Shown: piece by piece, positions 19,172 to 31,600 of the stretch | How positions within the stretch are numbered: position 1 is the stretch's first letter | How the letters are laid out: each line of letters starts with the position of its first letter | DNA from: Bacteroidales bacterium | GTDB taxonomy: Bacteria; Bacteroidota; Bacteroidia; Bacteroidales; UBA932 | Assembly (NCBI GenBank): GCA_029009115.1 | Contig: JAQXJU010000103.1 | Location: 1 to 45,125, forward strand | Direction: 5' to 3' | DNA length: 45,125 bases | Notes under the pieces: model-generated | Told to the model about the DNA's origin: nothing | What the model saw: only the letters and a program-made list of their open reading frames with translations | Databases searched by the model: none | Program-made: the position numbers and the translations under genes

Positions 19172-20000
19172 TGTTATAGACAAATTCTTTGGCTTCTCTC
19201 CTGAGGTCGGCATTGGTCTTTCCTTTGCGCTTTGTGAGTTGGAAATGGATTCCGGCCGTAATCATAATGTCGAAAGGATATGCAAACCTGTAGTAGTATT
19301 GATTGTACTGACTTGGAGACGAATCGGGAGTGTAAATGCTCGACCACGAATATCGGACGAGAGCGTTGAAATGCAGTTCTACAGGATCGAAAATAAAGCC
19401 TATCCCAAGTCCGCCCTGAAGACCGTAGTCGAAACGTATGTCAATATCCCTGAAGTTGTTGGCCACCTCTTCGGAAAGACTGGGGCCTATCCTCTTGACA
19501 TTTGTCCTGTAGCCCCCGTATATTCCGATGTTGACCATCAGTTTCATAAATTCAGTATCTGCGTGAATCTGGGCCAGAAAAGGGACCTCGATGACATCCA
19601 TTCTCATCTGGGTGGCACCGTCGCAGGTATTGGTGACACCGGTCTCAGAGTCTGGTTTGAAGAGGAAGCCCTCGTGTCCGTATGCTATGCCAGTCTGAAA
19701 GCCGAAATGCGGCATATACCCGAACATCTTGCCGTAGCGCGTTAGAGTAAGCGAAAAATAGCTCGGAGTAAAGAGCGTACCCTGCTTCTGGCTGGGATTG
19801 AAGAGCATAGTCGAGAAGGTAGGGCCGTAGTTCACACCAATCAGGGTATAGTCGTTGAGAGTCTTGCTTGTCGAAATCTGCACCGTATCGAGATACGCAT
19901 CAGGAAAAACAGTCTTAAGACTGTCGGCAGCAGAAAGGCTTAACGCTGGCAGGAGAATGGTAAGTATCTGAAGCACTAATCTTTTCATCGCCTTGTTCAT
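19134..20000 (-). CDS. PorT-like outer-membrane beta-barrel protein
   Basis: A 288-residue predicted outer-membrane protein. An N-terminal signal peptide (about 1-25; RLVLQILTILLPALSLSAA) is followed by alternating hydrophobic and aromatic strands such as NYGPTFSTML, MPHFGFQTGIAYG, VNIGIYGGYRTN, YGLQGGLGIGF and FNALVRYSWSSIY. The C-terminus is a charged tail (KRKGKTNADLRREAKEF). The pattern and length fit PorT-family barrels, one of which takes part in type IX secretion in Porphyromonas; no other secretion gene is near, so that role is not claimed. It overlaps the upstream lipoprotein gene by 4 bases (ATGA) and ispG by 38. Confidence 0.72.
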   Translation of the reverse strand: MNKAMKRLVLQILTILLPALSLSAADSLKTVFPDAYLDTVQISTSKTLNDYTLIGVNYGPTFSTMLFNPSQKQGTLFTPSYFSLTLTRYGKMFGYMPHFGFQTGIAYGHEGFLFKPDSETGVTNTCDGATQMRMDVIEVPFLAQIHADTEFMKLMVNIGIYGGYRTNVKRIGPSLSEEVANNFRDIDIRFDYGLQGGLGIGFIFDPVELHFNALVRYSWSSIYTPDSSPSQYNQYYYRFAYPFDIMITAGIHFQLTKRKGKTNADLRREAKEFVYNNGKTENNTGSDR

Positions 20001-21796
20001 TTCGTAAAGAGTTCCTGCAGGTCAACACTCTGGGTCATTTCGACACTTGCGGGCACGTCGATGTACTTATCTGAATCGACAAGCAGGAAACGGACCTTTT
20101 CAGGTTGGCGTTGCTCAAGGAGTGAGCCCGTATCGACTATCGAGTTGCGATTCTTGTCCTCGGTAATCCTTATGCAATAGCGGCCTTGCTTGAGATAGGG
20201 GAAGTTCAGCTGGCTGTCACTTCCGATAATGTACGAACGGAGGACTTTGTCTCGCTTTTCGTTGAGAAGGTCGATAATGTACTTCTGGCTGACTCCGGAT
20301 ACGTTCAGAATCAGGGTGCTCAGGGTTTCGTCGGTGGGCAGGCTGAACTTGACCTCGGTGCTGTCGCTCCAGAAGCCGTTGATGTCTCTGAATGCACGGG
20401 CAGGGACCTTGAACCTGTATTCGAACCCCTTCTGCAGCTTGACTTTAGGAGTCAGACGATATTTCCTGAGGTTCAGGGTGTCTCTTTGGACCGAGAACTC
20501 TCCCTTGAACTCCTTCTGCTTGGGATTAAGATAGGTGAACCTTATCGAATCGAACTTCTCATAGATGATGGGGAAGTTGAACTCCATTTCAAGCCCGTTC
20601 TGCTCGACAGTCTCAGATTCGGCCTTCAGCTTTAAGATGCAGGTGGTATCGTCGTGCTTTATATCGCGACGGGACATCTTAGACAAGGTCTTCTTTCCGC
20701 CCTCCATAACAAGCTTGAAATGCTCCACATCGGGTTTGAGCAAGCCTGTAGAATCTGTTTTTCGATAATTGACAAACAGATGCAGGGTGTCCAGATTCTT
20801 GCGCCTGTCATTCACCCATATCTCAAGGCTGTCCTGCTCTATGTTGAACTGGGTAATCAGTTTGGAGGCCGGTATTCCGCGTACCCAAACCGAGTCTATC
20901 CAGGCATTGGGTGCCATAAATGTCACATAAGCCGCCCTTTCGGCCGTACGAACCCTGTTTACCACATACTGCTTGCTGGGTTTCTCCCTGAAGATGTTCA
21001 GTTCGACAGCCGCCTTGCGAGCAAGACAGGCAAGGGTGTCCTTCATATCATACTTCTTCAGTTCGGGGATGCTATCGTGGACTTTCCCAACAGGGACAAC
21101 AAGGGTATCCAGAAAGCCAATCTGTTCACTGTCAGGATCGTAGATATTGTTATTGTTGGCATCCTTAACAGCATAAATCCTGTAAACGGTGTCCTGGATA
21201 TGAGGTATGGCAAAGAAGCCCCAGTCGTCGGTACGGGCGGCTGCAACAGGCCTGCGCAGGAATACAGCCGAGTCTGCAAAGTCTTTGTACAGAAGGACCT
21301 TGGCGCCCTTCACGGGATCGAGATTACGGCAGTCCTGAACTACTCCCGTGATATACATCGAGTCAATCTCAGGCCCTGTTGAAAATACATAGGTGTATCC
21401 CGGGAACATATTTCCCTCGTTGTTGTCGGCAATCGCATCCGACATCTCCAGGGTATAGGTGGTATTCGGAAGGAGGTCCTCTTCAAAGCTTACTACCACC
21501 GACTTGCCCCTCAGCTTCGACTTGGGAGCTTTCTCCTGAGGCGGCGAGAGGAAGATGTTGGTCGCCGTCTTTATGGTCACATACTCGTCGAAAGTGAAAA
21601 CCAGTTCTGTCTTGCTCTGAGGCACATTGACCGATCCGGGCAGTGGATTGATATGTACCAGAACCGGAGGAAGAGTATCCTTGAGCCCCCCTGTAGGTGC
21701 CTGGGTGGTATTGGCGCAGGAAGGAGCGAACAATGTCAGCGAGAGTATCCCGACGACAAAGGCAAGAAGAAAGTATATGTCGCAGTGTCTTTTCAT
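19997..21796 (-). CDS. Ig-like (SbsA/Big_5) domain lipoprotein
   Basis: A 599-residue surface or periplasmic lipoprotein. Residues 1-26 form a lipoprotein signal with the acceptor at Cys27 (LFAPSCANT). The mature start has the typical Bacteroidota TQAPTGGLKDTLPPVL sequence. An SbsA-type Ig-like domain follows (about 40-130: HINPLPGSVNVPQSK, FTFDEYVTI, LLPNTTYTLEMSDAIAD). Further beta-rich domains fill the rest, including a carboxypeptidase-regulatory-like segment (YAVKDANNNNIYDPDSEQ). The exact role is unknown; the family is widely conserved in Bacteroidota. It abuts the ppGpp synthetase gene with no gap and overlaps the PorT-like gene by 4 bases, so they are likely cotranscribed. Confidence 0.85.
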   Translation of the reverse strand: MKRHCDIYFLLAFVVGILSLTLFAPSCANTTQAPTGGLKDTLPPVLVHINPLPGSVNVPQSKTELVFTFDEYVTIKTATNIFLSPPQEKAPKSKLRGKSVVVSFEEDLLPNTTYTLEMSDAIADNNEGNMFPGYTYVFSTGPEIDSMYITGVVQDCRNLDPVKGAKVLLYKDFADSAVFLRRPVAAARTDDWGFFAIPHIQDTVYRIYAVKDANNNNIYDPDSEQIGFLDTLVVPVGKVHDSIPELKKYDMKDTLACLARKAAVELNIFREKPSKQYVVNRVRTAERAAYVTFMAPNAWIDSVWVRGIPASKLITQFNIEQDSLEIWVNDRRKNLDTLHLFVNYRKTDSTGLLKPDVEHFKLVMEGGKKTLSKMSRRDIKHDDTTCILKLKAESETVEQNGLEMEFNFPIIYEKFDSIRFTYLNPKQKEFKGEFSVQRDTLNLRKYRLTPKVKLQKGFEYRFKVPARAFRDINGFWSDSTEVKFSLPTDETLSTLILNVSGVSQKYIIDLLNEKRDKVLRSYIIGSDSQLNFPYLKQGRYCIRITEDKNRNSIVDTGSLLEQRQPEKVRFLLVDSDKYIDVPASVEMTQSVDLQELFTK

Positions 21797-23992
21797 CTAA
21801 ATGTCTGTTCTGACGACCTCACGTATGCCGTCAATTTTGGCAAATCCGTCCAGCATCTCGTTCAGGCCGTCCCTGTCGCTGACCAGCAGTTCGAGGTAGC
21901 CCTCGAAGACACCGCCGTCGGAGCCGAGCTGAATCTTTCGGATATTTACACCGAGAGTCTTTGAAATGAAGAAAGTCAGTTCGTTGAGAATGCCGACCCT
22001 GTCTATTCCCTTGATTGAAATCCGTACAGGGAAATCCTCGCGGGATGAGGCACCCCATTCGGGCACTACAAGCCAGTTTCCGTGCTTGCTGGCTATCCTT
22101 TCGGCAGTCTTGCAGCTCTTCTTGTGCACCATTACCGTCCCGTCGGGGTAGAGGAGTCCGATTACCGGGTCTCCGGGTATGGGATTGCAGCAGCTGGCCA
22201 TCTCGTACTTCCTTCCATCATCCTTCGAAGTGCTTATTACAAAGCTGTTGTCGGAGTGTTCGGTAGATATGGCCGAGTCCTTGAGTATGGTCTTGAACTC
22301 TTCGGGTCCAATCAGCCCCAGCCCTATGCGGAAAAGGAGTTCCTTACGGTCGTTTATCTGTGCAAAGCCCTGGAACTTGCGGAAGGTTTCTATGTCGTCG
22401 GGGACTTCCATAGCCAGCAGCCTCTCGTGGTAGATGCGATCACCTTTGGCTACATATTCCTTAAAGGATATGCGGAAATAGTCGATTATCAGGTTTCTGG
22501 CGTGTCTTGTCTGAACGAACTGCAGCCAGTCGAGCTGGGGATGACCTTCGGATGTGGTAATTATCTCGACCTGGTCTCCCTGCTTGAGAACTCTTGACAG
22601 GGGCACGAGCTTCATATTGACCTTTGCGGCAATGGCTGAATGCCCTATATGGGTATGAATCAGGTAGGCAAAGTCCAGCGCCGTAGCCCCGTTCTGGATA
22701 GACTTCTGCTCACCCTTGGGGGTGAATACAACTATCTGACTCGATATAAGGTCATTGTGAATGATGTCCAGAAGCTCGCTGGCATTCATATCCTTACTCG
22801 TAAGGATATCCTGGAGTTTGGCCAGCCATTTGTCCATCTCCGAATCATTCTCGGTTATGTAACCCTCTTTCTTATATGCCCAGTGGGCGGCGATGCCCTT
22901 CTCGGCTATGTCGTCCATACGGCGCGAGCGGATCTGGACCTCGACCCATATGCCCACCTGGCTCATCAGGGTGCAGTGCAGAGCCTCGTACCCATTGCTC
23001 TTGGGGAGTTTTATCCAGTCTCTCATACGCCCGGGCTGGTCTTTGTACAGGCTCGTCACTATTGAATATATCAGATAGGCCTGCTGGCGTTCGTCAATTC
23101 CCGATACCGGGTCAAAGATGATTCTTACAGCATACAGGTCATAAACCTGCTCGAAGGGGATTCCCTTGGTCTGCATCTTGCGCCATATCGAGTAGGGCGT
23201 CTTGATGCGCTTGAGTATCGTAAACTTGTAGCCGGCATCAGTGAGAGACTTCTCTATGGGGGCAATGAAGGCATCAATTTCCTTGTCGCGGATTTCGACA
23301 CTCCACTTGATGCGCGCGGCTATGTCGTTGTAGGCTTCGGGCTCCTTGAACCTGAGCCAGATGTTCTCCATTTCAGACTTGATTCCGTAGAGTCCGAGTC
23401 TGTGGGCAAGAGGAATGAAGATGAACATAGTCTCGGAGAGAATCTTGTCTCTCTTGTGTTCGGGCATCGAGTCTATGGTGCGGCAGTTGTGCAACCTGTC
23501 GGCAAGCTTTATGAGAACGACCCTCACATCATCCCCCAGGGTCAGCAATATGCGCTTGAAATTCTCGGCCTGAAGGCTTTCGGTGTAGATATTGACCTTC
23601 TGGTTGCGGTCCTCGTTGTCAAGTACGGTCTTGATTTTGGTGAGACCTTCAACAAGCGAGGCAATCTTGTCACCGAACAGATTGCGAATGTCCTCGACAG
23701 AATAGTCGGTATCTTCGACTACGTCGTGCAGAAGGGCAGCAGATATTGACTTGTATCCGAGACCTATATTCTCCACGACTATCCTCGCAACTGCCATAGG
23801 ATGAAGTATATACGGTTCACCTGAACGGCGCCGTACATTCTTGTGTGCTTCGTTGGCAAAATCGAAGGCCTTGCAAACAACCTGATACTCTTCGCAGTCA
23901 GGACATCTCTTCCTGACTATATCCAGCAGCGACGCCTTTTCCCTGTCAATCTGCGCGAAATCCTTTCCGGTAAACTTGGAGAAACTGCTCAT
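21797..23992 (-). CDS. Bifunctional (p)ppGpp synthetase/hydrolase (RelA/SpoT homolog)
   Basis: This enzyme sets the level of the alarmone (p)ppGpp. The 731-residue protein has the full long-RSH order. The HD hydrolase (about 50-200) has RRSGEPYILHPMAVARIV and LLHDVVEDTD intact. The synthetase (about 240-370) has RMRDWIKLPKSNGYEALH and VEVQIRSRRMDDIAEKGIAAHW, with the key Asp and Glu kept. The TGS domain (about 395-455; FTPKGEQKSIQNGATALDFAY) and a C-terminal Cys-containing region (SCCNPIPGD) follow, then the ACT domain (about 655-731). Both activities look possible. It overlaps yihY by 4 bases and lies in the ligA-yihY-rsh-lipoprotein-PorT-ispG run. Confidence 0.95.
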   Translation of the reverse strand: MSSFSKFTGKDFAQIDREKASLLDIVRKRCPDCEEYQVVCKAFDFANEAHKNVRRRSGEPYILHPMAVARIVVENIGLGYKSISAALLHDVVEDTDYSVEDIRNLFGDKIASLVEGLTKIKTVLDNEDRNQKVNIYTESLQAENFKRILLTLGDDVRVVLIKLADRLHNCRTIDSMPEHKRDKILSETMFIFIPLAHRLGLYGIKSEMENIWLRFKEPEAYNDIAARIKWSVEIRDKEIDAFIAPIEKSLTDAGYKFTILKRIKTPYSIWRKMQTKGIPFEQVYDLYAVRIIFDPVSGIDERQQAYLIYSIVTSLYKDQPGRMRDWIKLPKSNGYEALHCTLMSQVGIWVEVQIRSRRMDDIAEKGIAAHWAYKKEGYITENDSEMDKWLAKLQDILTSKDMNASELLDIIHNDLISSQIVVFTPKGEQKSIQNGATALDFAYLIHTHIGHSAIAAKVNMKLVPLSRVLKQGDQVEIITTSEGHPQLDWLQFVQTRHARNLIIDYFRISFKEYVAKGDRIYHERLLAMEVPDDIETFRKFQGFAQINDRKELLFRIGLGLIGPEEFKTILKDSAISTEHSDNSFVISTSKDDGRKYEMASCCNPIPGDPVIGLLYPDGTVMVHKKSCKTAERIASKHGNWLVVPEWGASSREDFPVRISIKGIDRVGILNELTFFISKTLGVNIRKIQLGSDGGVFEGYLELLVSDRDGLNEMLDGFAKIDGIREVVRTDI

Positions 23993-24939
23993 TCTTTGTC
24001 TGTTTCATTCTCTCCTTCGGGGAGATGGTAATTGTCCACGTTCTGGAACCCGTATGTAAGCTGGGCTCCGTACATAATAATCTGCCAGCTGTAGTTCATC
24101 CACATCATAAAGAGAGGGATGGCCGCAATGGCTCCATATACTGCATTAAGTCTGGTCACGAATACCTGGGTCTCGAGATAGAGGTATTGGAAAATCGTGA
24201 AAACCGCTGCCGAAACAAGAGCCGACTTAAGGGCATAGCGATACCTCACGAAAGTAGCAGGAATGTATTTGTACATTGCTGAAAGGGTCATCACGGCTAT
24301 GCCGTAGAAGCAGAGCCAGCCGAATATCACAGGCAGAAAATTCAAATCTCCCAGATCAAGACCTATCAGCTTGGTAACGTTGGTATAGAAAGCAATTCCC
24401 GCACCGAAAATCAGTACCAGAAATGGCGAAAGCACCAGAAGCATAATGTAATACGAGAATCGCTTGTATATTTTGCGCGGAATCTTGCGTATGCCCCATA
24501 CATTGTTGAAAACTCTTTCGACCTGGAACATCAGCCATAGTATTGCCCACAGGAAGGTTATTGCACCCACCAGGCCGACTGCAGAAGACCTGGCCACCTC
24601 GATTATGTTGTTGGCCCTTCCCATTACTGCATTGATTACCGATGTATTGGCAGGTATCACCTTAAGCAGAAGTTGATGTAGAAAATCTGAAATGCCCAGA
24701 CCATCCGATACGGCAAAGATGAATGCGAGGAAGGGGACTATCGCAAAAGTAGCGAAATAGCTGAGTGCCACGCACTGAAATCCCATCCTGTTCTCGGCAA
24801 AGGAATCAAGGGTCACCCTTGCCAGCTTGATGAAACGGACCAGCCTTCTCTTTACCTTGCCGACACCTTCAAGGTCCAGAGACCAGATGCGGTTGGTGAA
24901 AATATCTTTGAAATCCTGCTGTATCCTTGCCTTCTTCAT
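23989..24939 (-). CDS. YihY/BrkB-family inner-membrane protein
   Basis: A 316-residue integral membrane protein of the YihY/virulence factor BrkB family, once mistaken for ribonuclease BN. The true biochemical function is unknown. I start at ATG 24939 (MKKARIQQDFKDIF), one base after the ligA stop; the longer open frame would lie inside ligA. About six membrane segments are seen, including LSYFATFAIVPFLAFIFAVSD, VGLVGAITFLWAILWLMFQ and YYIMLLVLSPFLVLIFGA. Typical motifs are NNVWGI and the C-terminal IPLFMMWMNYSWQIIMYGAQL. A basic N-terminus and acidic tail (PEGENETDKE) face the cytoplasm by the usual rule. It overlaps the next gene by 4 bases. Confidence 0.88.
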   Translation of the reverse strand: MKKARIQQDFKDIFTNRIWSLDLEGVGKVKRRLVRFIKLARVTLDSFAENRMGFQCVALSYFATFAIVPFLAFIFAVSDGLGISDFLHQLLLKVIPANTSVINAVMGRANNIIEVARSSAVGLVGAITFLWAILWLMFQVERVFNNVWGIRKIPRKIYKRFSYYIMLLVLSPFLVLIFGAGIAFYTNVTKLIGLDLGDLNFLPVIFGWLCFYGIAVMTLSAMYKYIPATFVRYRYALKSALVSAAVFTIFQYLYLETQVFVTRLNAVYGAIAAIPLFMMWMNYSWQIIMYGAQLTYGFQNVDNYHLPEGENETDKE

Positions 24940-24940
24940 C

Positions 24941-28351
<3,411 letters not shown>

Positions 28352-28357
28352 AGCCGT

Positions 28358-28963
28358 CTATTGCTTTGAAATGATATTGTCTATCATACCGTAATCCAGG
28401 GCCTCGGGAGAGGTCATCCAGTAATTGCGGTCTGAATCGGCGAAAACCTTATCCAGGGGCTGGCCACTATGCTCAGCGATTATCTCGAAGAGTTCGCGGC
28501 GCATACGCTCGATTTCCCTGGCCTCAATCAGGATATCAGAGGCCTGCCCCTGGACACCGCCGAGAGGCTGGTGAATCATTACCCGAGAATGTTTCAGGGC
28601 AGAACGCTTCCCCTTTGCGCCTCCGCAGAGGAGGACTGCTGCCATCGAAGCGGCCTGTCCGGTGCAAACAGTTGCCACATCGGGACGTATCAGTTGCATT
28701 GTATCATAAATAGCCATACCCGCGGTCACACTGCCACCGGGGGAGTTGATGTACATTTTGATGTCGGCTTCGGGGTCAACTGACTCGAGAAACAGGAGCT
28801 GGGCCTGGATGATATTGGCGACATCGTCGTCGATTGGAACGCCAAGAAAAATGATCCTGTCCATCAGGCATCTCGAGAATACGTCCATAGACGCGACGTT
28901 CATCCGACGTTCCTCTATGATGGTCGGATTGATGTAGGCAGCCATTGTCTCAATGTTTTTCAT
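28358..28963 (-). CDS. clpP: ClpP-family serine protease with Asn at the catalytic Asp position
   Basis: ClpP forms a barrel protease fed by Clp ATPases. The 201-residue protein matches the family along its length: [21 protein letters not shown], the nucleophile Ser106 ([11 protein letters not shown]) and His131 ([12 protein letters not shown]). In E. coli the third residue, Asp171, precedes RFLSAPEA. Here the aligned stretch is [13 protein letters not shown], with Asn180 in its place (codon AAT). Listeria ClpP1 also has Asn there. ATG 28963 is used, but ATG 28945 ([14 protein letters not shown]) is possible; no long propeptide is seen. No clpX or trigger factor gene is adjacent, unlike the usual cluster. 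It may be a second ClpP paralog. It ends a minus-strand operon, 8 bases after a hypothetical gene. Confidence 0.92.
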   Translation of the reverse strand: MKNIETMAAYINPTIIEERRMNVASMDVFSRCLMDRIIFLGVPIDDDVANIIQAQLLFLESVDPEADIKMYINSPGGSVTAGMAIYDTMQLIRPDVATVCTGQAASMAAVLLCGGAKGKRSALKHSRVMIHQPLGGVQGQASDILIEAREIERMRRELFEIIAEHSGQPLDKVFADSDRNYWMTSPEALDYGMIDNIISKQ

Positions 28964-28971
28964 TGCAATAT

Positions 28972-29520
28972 CTAAATCTTTACGTTAATTTTCTTGTATC
29001 CCATTCTCTGAAGCTGGACAGCAGCTCCGAGCCTGTACATCACGGTGTATGTGCGTGCGAGTATATAGAATCCCGTATCGGTCTGTGCCTCTATGCCTTC
29101 GTGACGGATTAGGCCCCGGGCAGCTTCAGAGCAAGCGAGGAAAAAGGAGTTCAGAGCCGAAGCCTGCTCTTTGTCTAACTGCAGCATACTGTAGAGCACG
29201 TGCTCATCCATATCGTCCCATCCGCGCGGACCATAGTAACTGGGATATGGGTCGGATCTGTGTCCCATCCAGTCGCTGTCCCACTGGAAGGCGACTGCCA
29301 TTCCAAGAAAAGCAGCCCAGGCAATTGCGGCATCGGGATATGAATTGAAATTGACAACGGCGTCTGCAATGTATGCGGCAGCGAATTCATTGTCCCATCG
29401 CCCGTCGATATCAGGGTTGCTCACTATCTCTCCATCCAAAAAGCCGGCAGAGGTTCCAAGCTTTGCCAGCCCTCCGGCTAGCATGGTCTCATAGTGGTCG
29501 AGGTATTCAGTTTTATCCAT
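28972..29520 (-). CDS. Conserved-looking hypothetical protein, 182 residues
   Basis: I do not recognise this gene. It starts [20 protein letters not shown] and is predicted soluble, helical and acidic, with many aromatic residues ([28 protein letters not shown]). There is no signal peptide and no membrane segment. An Ala-rich helix pair ([27 protein letters not shown]) and a C-terminal YKKINVKI are noticeable. The gene lies 2 bases after the GH13 gene and 8 before clpP, so it is probably cotranscribed with both. Codon use is like its neighbours, which argues it is real. Confidence 0.75.
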   Translation of the reverse strand: MDKTEYLDHYETMLAGGLAKLGTSAGFLDGEIVSNPDIDGRWDNEFAAAYIADAVVNFNSYPDAAIAWAAFLGMAVAFQWDSDWMGHRSDPYPSYYGPRGWDDMDEHVLYSMLQLDKEQASALNSFFLACSEAARGLIRHEGIEAQTDTGFYILARTYTVMYRLGAAVQLQRMGYKKINVKI

Positions 29521-29522
29521 AA

Positions 29523-30818
29523 TTATCTAAGCTTCAATATTTTGTAATCCCAAGCCGGAACTTCGACAAGATAATCTCCCGAAGGAACTCCAGCCAAGCC
29601 TCCAGGTACCCTGACTCTTACAGCACTCTCTTCGGAGCCGAAGTTGCATACGACCAAAGCAGCAGCATCTGGCCCGTATCGGAGGAAGGCAAAATGCCTG
29701 TCAGCATCAAAACCCGGAGCGGTCGAGGCGCCATCCTGACACCAGCAGAGGTCATAATTGGCCCCGGAGACAAAGGGTTCACAGGCCGAGAGTTGCATAA
29801 GGCCCCGGTAGCGGGCCAGAAGCTGGGCTTCCCTCTGGTTCAACACACCATCTCCTTTTGAATGCAGATGCTTGAAAAGCCTTGCAATCGAAGCAGGATG
29901 GCACCAGCTGAAAATGCTTGTCCGCCCGTCAGAGGATTCAATAGCAGCTTCTCCGACTTCCTGACCGAAGTAGAGCATTGCCGATGCTCCGTTGAAAAGG
30001 CAGGCAACTGCCATAGCAGCAAAGGCCTTTTCCGGGATTGAAGCGTAATGCACCGAAGCGAAGCGCTGCTCGTCGTGGTTCTCGAGAAAGTTCAGCATAT
30101 GACTCTGCCCGGGGCCTATCCTCTGCCAGTTCCAGGTAAGACGCCTCGCTGTGTCGGAGGCTGTCATAATAGACCTCACAGAATCGTAAAAGCCCGATTT
30201 GTCATACAGGAGGTCGAAACCGGCAGCAATGTATGACCCGTAGGAATCCATATTATAAACCTCCGAGATAAAGACAAGAGAGTGGTAGTCCTCCCTTGAG
30301 GCGGCAATTAGAGCCCTGAGGCTGTCCAGAGGCACGAGTTCGACCATATCGCAGCGGAAACCATCCACTCCTTTCGAAGCCCAGAAACGCAGAATATCGG
30401 TCATTGCGGGCAGGGTTGCCGGATTAGACCAGTCAATCTTGCGGGTGTCGCTCCAGTCGTAGTCCCAATGGTCAAATACGGGAATCCCGTTCACGGCATC
30501 GGGGCTTACGTGATTTGGAACAAAGTCAATGAGGACCTTCATCCCTGCGCGATGGCACCTGCGGACAAGATTGCAGAACTCCTGCATACGCCTTGCAGGG
30601 TCGTCGGCAAGATATGGGTTGGTATCGTAATAGTCACTCACTGAATATGGTGAGCCGGGGCATCCCTTGACGTAAGGCTCACCGCTGGCATGCCGGGGTA
30701 TGCCCGTGAACCACACGGCATCGATGGCCAGGCTCCCCAGATGCCCGAAGAAAGCATTGTCGAAAGACGAGAAGCGGCCTTTGCCCCACAGACGCGTTAA
30801 AACCTGATATATCCTCAT
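29523..30818 (-). CDS. Cytoplasmic alpha-amylase family (GH13) glycosidase
   Basis: A 431-residue GH13 enzyme that should act on alpha-glucosidic bonds. Without a signal peptide (MRIYQVLTRLWGKG) it is probably cytoplasmic and handles stored or imported glucans. The catalytic triad is complete: nucleophile Asp157 (GFRCDMVE), acid/base Glu186 (FISEVYN) and transition-state Asp249 (LENHDEQR). The region I motif is DFVPNH (98-103). The C-terminal 90 residues form the usual beta-sandwich. It is short for the family. It overlaps the rRNA methylase gene by 4 bases and precedes the hypothetical gene by 2 bases. The exact substrate cannot be read from the sequence. Confidence 0.9.
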   Translation of the reverse strand: MRIYQVLTRLWGKGRFSSFDNAFFGHLGSLAIDAVWFTGIPRHASGEPYVKGCPGSPYSVSDYYDTNPYLADDPARRMQEFCNLVRRCHRAGMKVLIDFVPNHVSPDAVNGIPVFDHWDYDWSDTRKIDWSNPATLPAMTDILRFWASKGVDGFRCDMVELVPLDSLRALIAASREDYHSLVFISEVYNMDSYGSYIAAGFDLLYDKSGFYDSVRSIMTASDTARRLTWNWQRIGPGQSHMLNFLENHDEQRFASVHYASIPEKAFAAMAVACLFNGASAMLYFGQEVGEAAIESSDGRTSIFSWCHPASIARLFKHLHSKGDGVLNQREAQLLARYRGLMQLSACEPFVSGANYDLCWCQDGASTAPGFDADRHFAFLRYGPDAAALVVCNFGSEESAVRVRVPGGLAGVPSGDYLVEVPAWDYKILKLR

Positions 30819-31531
30819 ATCCTGCGCCTGAATTCAGAAAGACAAACAGCCGTTGCCACGGCAACGTTGAGTGATTCGGCACCTGCCCCCTGTCTTGCAA
30901 ATGAGGGTATTGTGATGCGGCGGCATACTTGTGAGGCCACATCATTACCAATGCCGTCGGCTTCGTTACCCATTACGAGAATACTGTCTGAAGAGAGTTC
31001 GGCGGAATAGATTGATTCGCCTCCGAGAAAGGTTCCAACAACCTCGCGTCCTTCTTTAGAAAAAGCATCGCAAACTTCTGCAAGATTGCAGTTTATAACC
31101 TTCACTCTAAAGATAGATCCCATTGAAGACTGTATAACCTTGGGATTGAAGGTTTCGACTGTTCCTTCGCCGGCATATACGGCAGATACCCCGAACCAGT
31201 CGGCAATCCTGAGGATTGTTCCGAGATTGCCGGGGTCACGCACAGAGTCGAGTCCAATGCAAAGCCCTCTTTCGGGTTTTGAAAAGACCTCGGGAGCGGG
31301 TTGCCTCAATACGGCCAGAACCGGAGACGGGCTGCTTAGATTGCTGATGCGAGCCATCGCCTCTTCGCCGATTTCATCCCTGCGCCATAGCGACACCAGT
31401 TCGAATCCGCTTTCAAGCGCCTCGCGGACCATCTTCTCACCCTCGACGGTGAAGAGCCCCGTTTCTACCCTGAACTTCTTGACTGACAGGGATTTAATTA
31501 GTTTGATATCTGATTTGGTGATTGTTGTCAT
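30815..31531 (-). CDS. SpoU/TrmH-family RNA methyltransferase
   Basis: A 238-residue RNA 2'-O-ribose methyltransferase of the SPOUT class, most likely acting on 23S rRNA. The N-terminal substrate-binding domain (about 1-85; KSLSVKKFRVETGLFTVEGEKMV) is followed by the knotted catalytic domain. Its three motifs are visible: LDSVRDPGNLGTILRIADWFG (motif 1), LVMGNEADGI (motif 2) and IPSFARQGAGAESLNVAVATAV (motif 3). The target nucleotide is not predictable. It heads the minus-strand operon with GH13, the hypothetical gene and clpP, and is divergent from tamL. In Bacteroidota this methylase is often found beside tamL. Confidence 0.9.
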   Translation of the reverse strand: MTTITKSDIKLIKSLSVKKFRVETGLFTVEGEKMVREALESGFELVSLWRRDEIGEEAMARISNLSSPSPVLAVLRQPAPEVFSKPERGLCIGLDSVRDPGNLGTILRIADWFGVSAVYAGEGTVETFNPKVIQSSMGSIFRVKVINCNLAEVCDAFSKEGREVVGTFLGGESIYSAELSSDSILVMGNEADGIGNDVASQVCRRITIPSFARQGAGAESLNVAVATAVCLSEFRRRI

Positions 31532-31585
31532 AAAGGGTCTGGGGACATTGCAGGTACAAAATTAGTTTTTTTTGGCGGATTATTC

Positions 31586-31593
31586 TAAATTTG
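31586..31593 (+). promoter_or_regulatory. -7 promoter box for tamL
   Basis: TAAATTTG is a full TAnnTTTG match. The first in-frame ATG (31595) lies only 1 base after it and would probably not be transcribed fully. The second ATG (31601) lies 7 bases after it, the same spacing as the amidase and rlmD genes. This favours 31601 as the start and a leaderless mRNA. Confidence 0.5.
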
Positions 31594-31600
31594 TATGATT

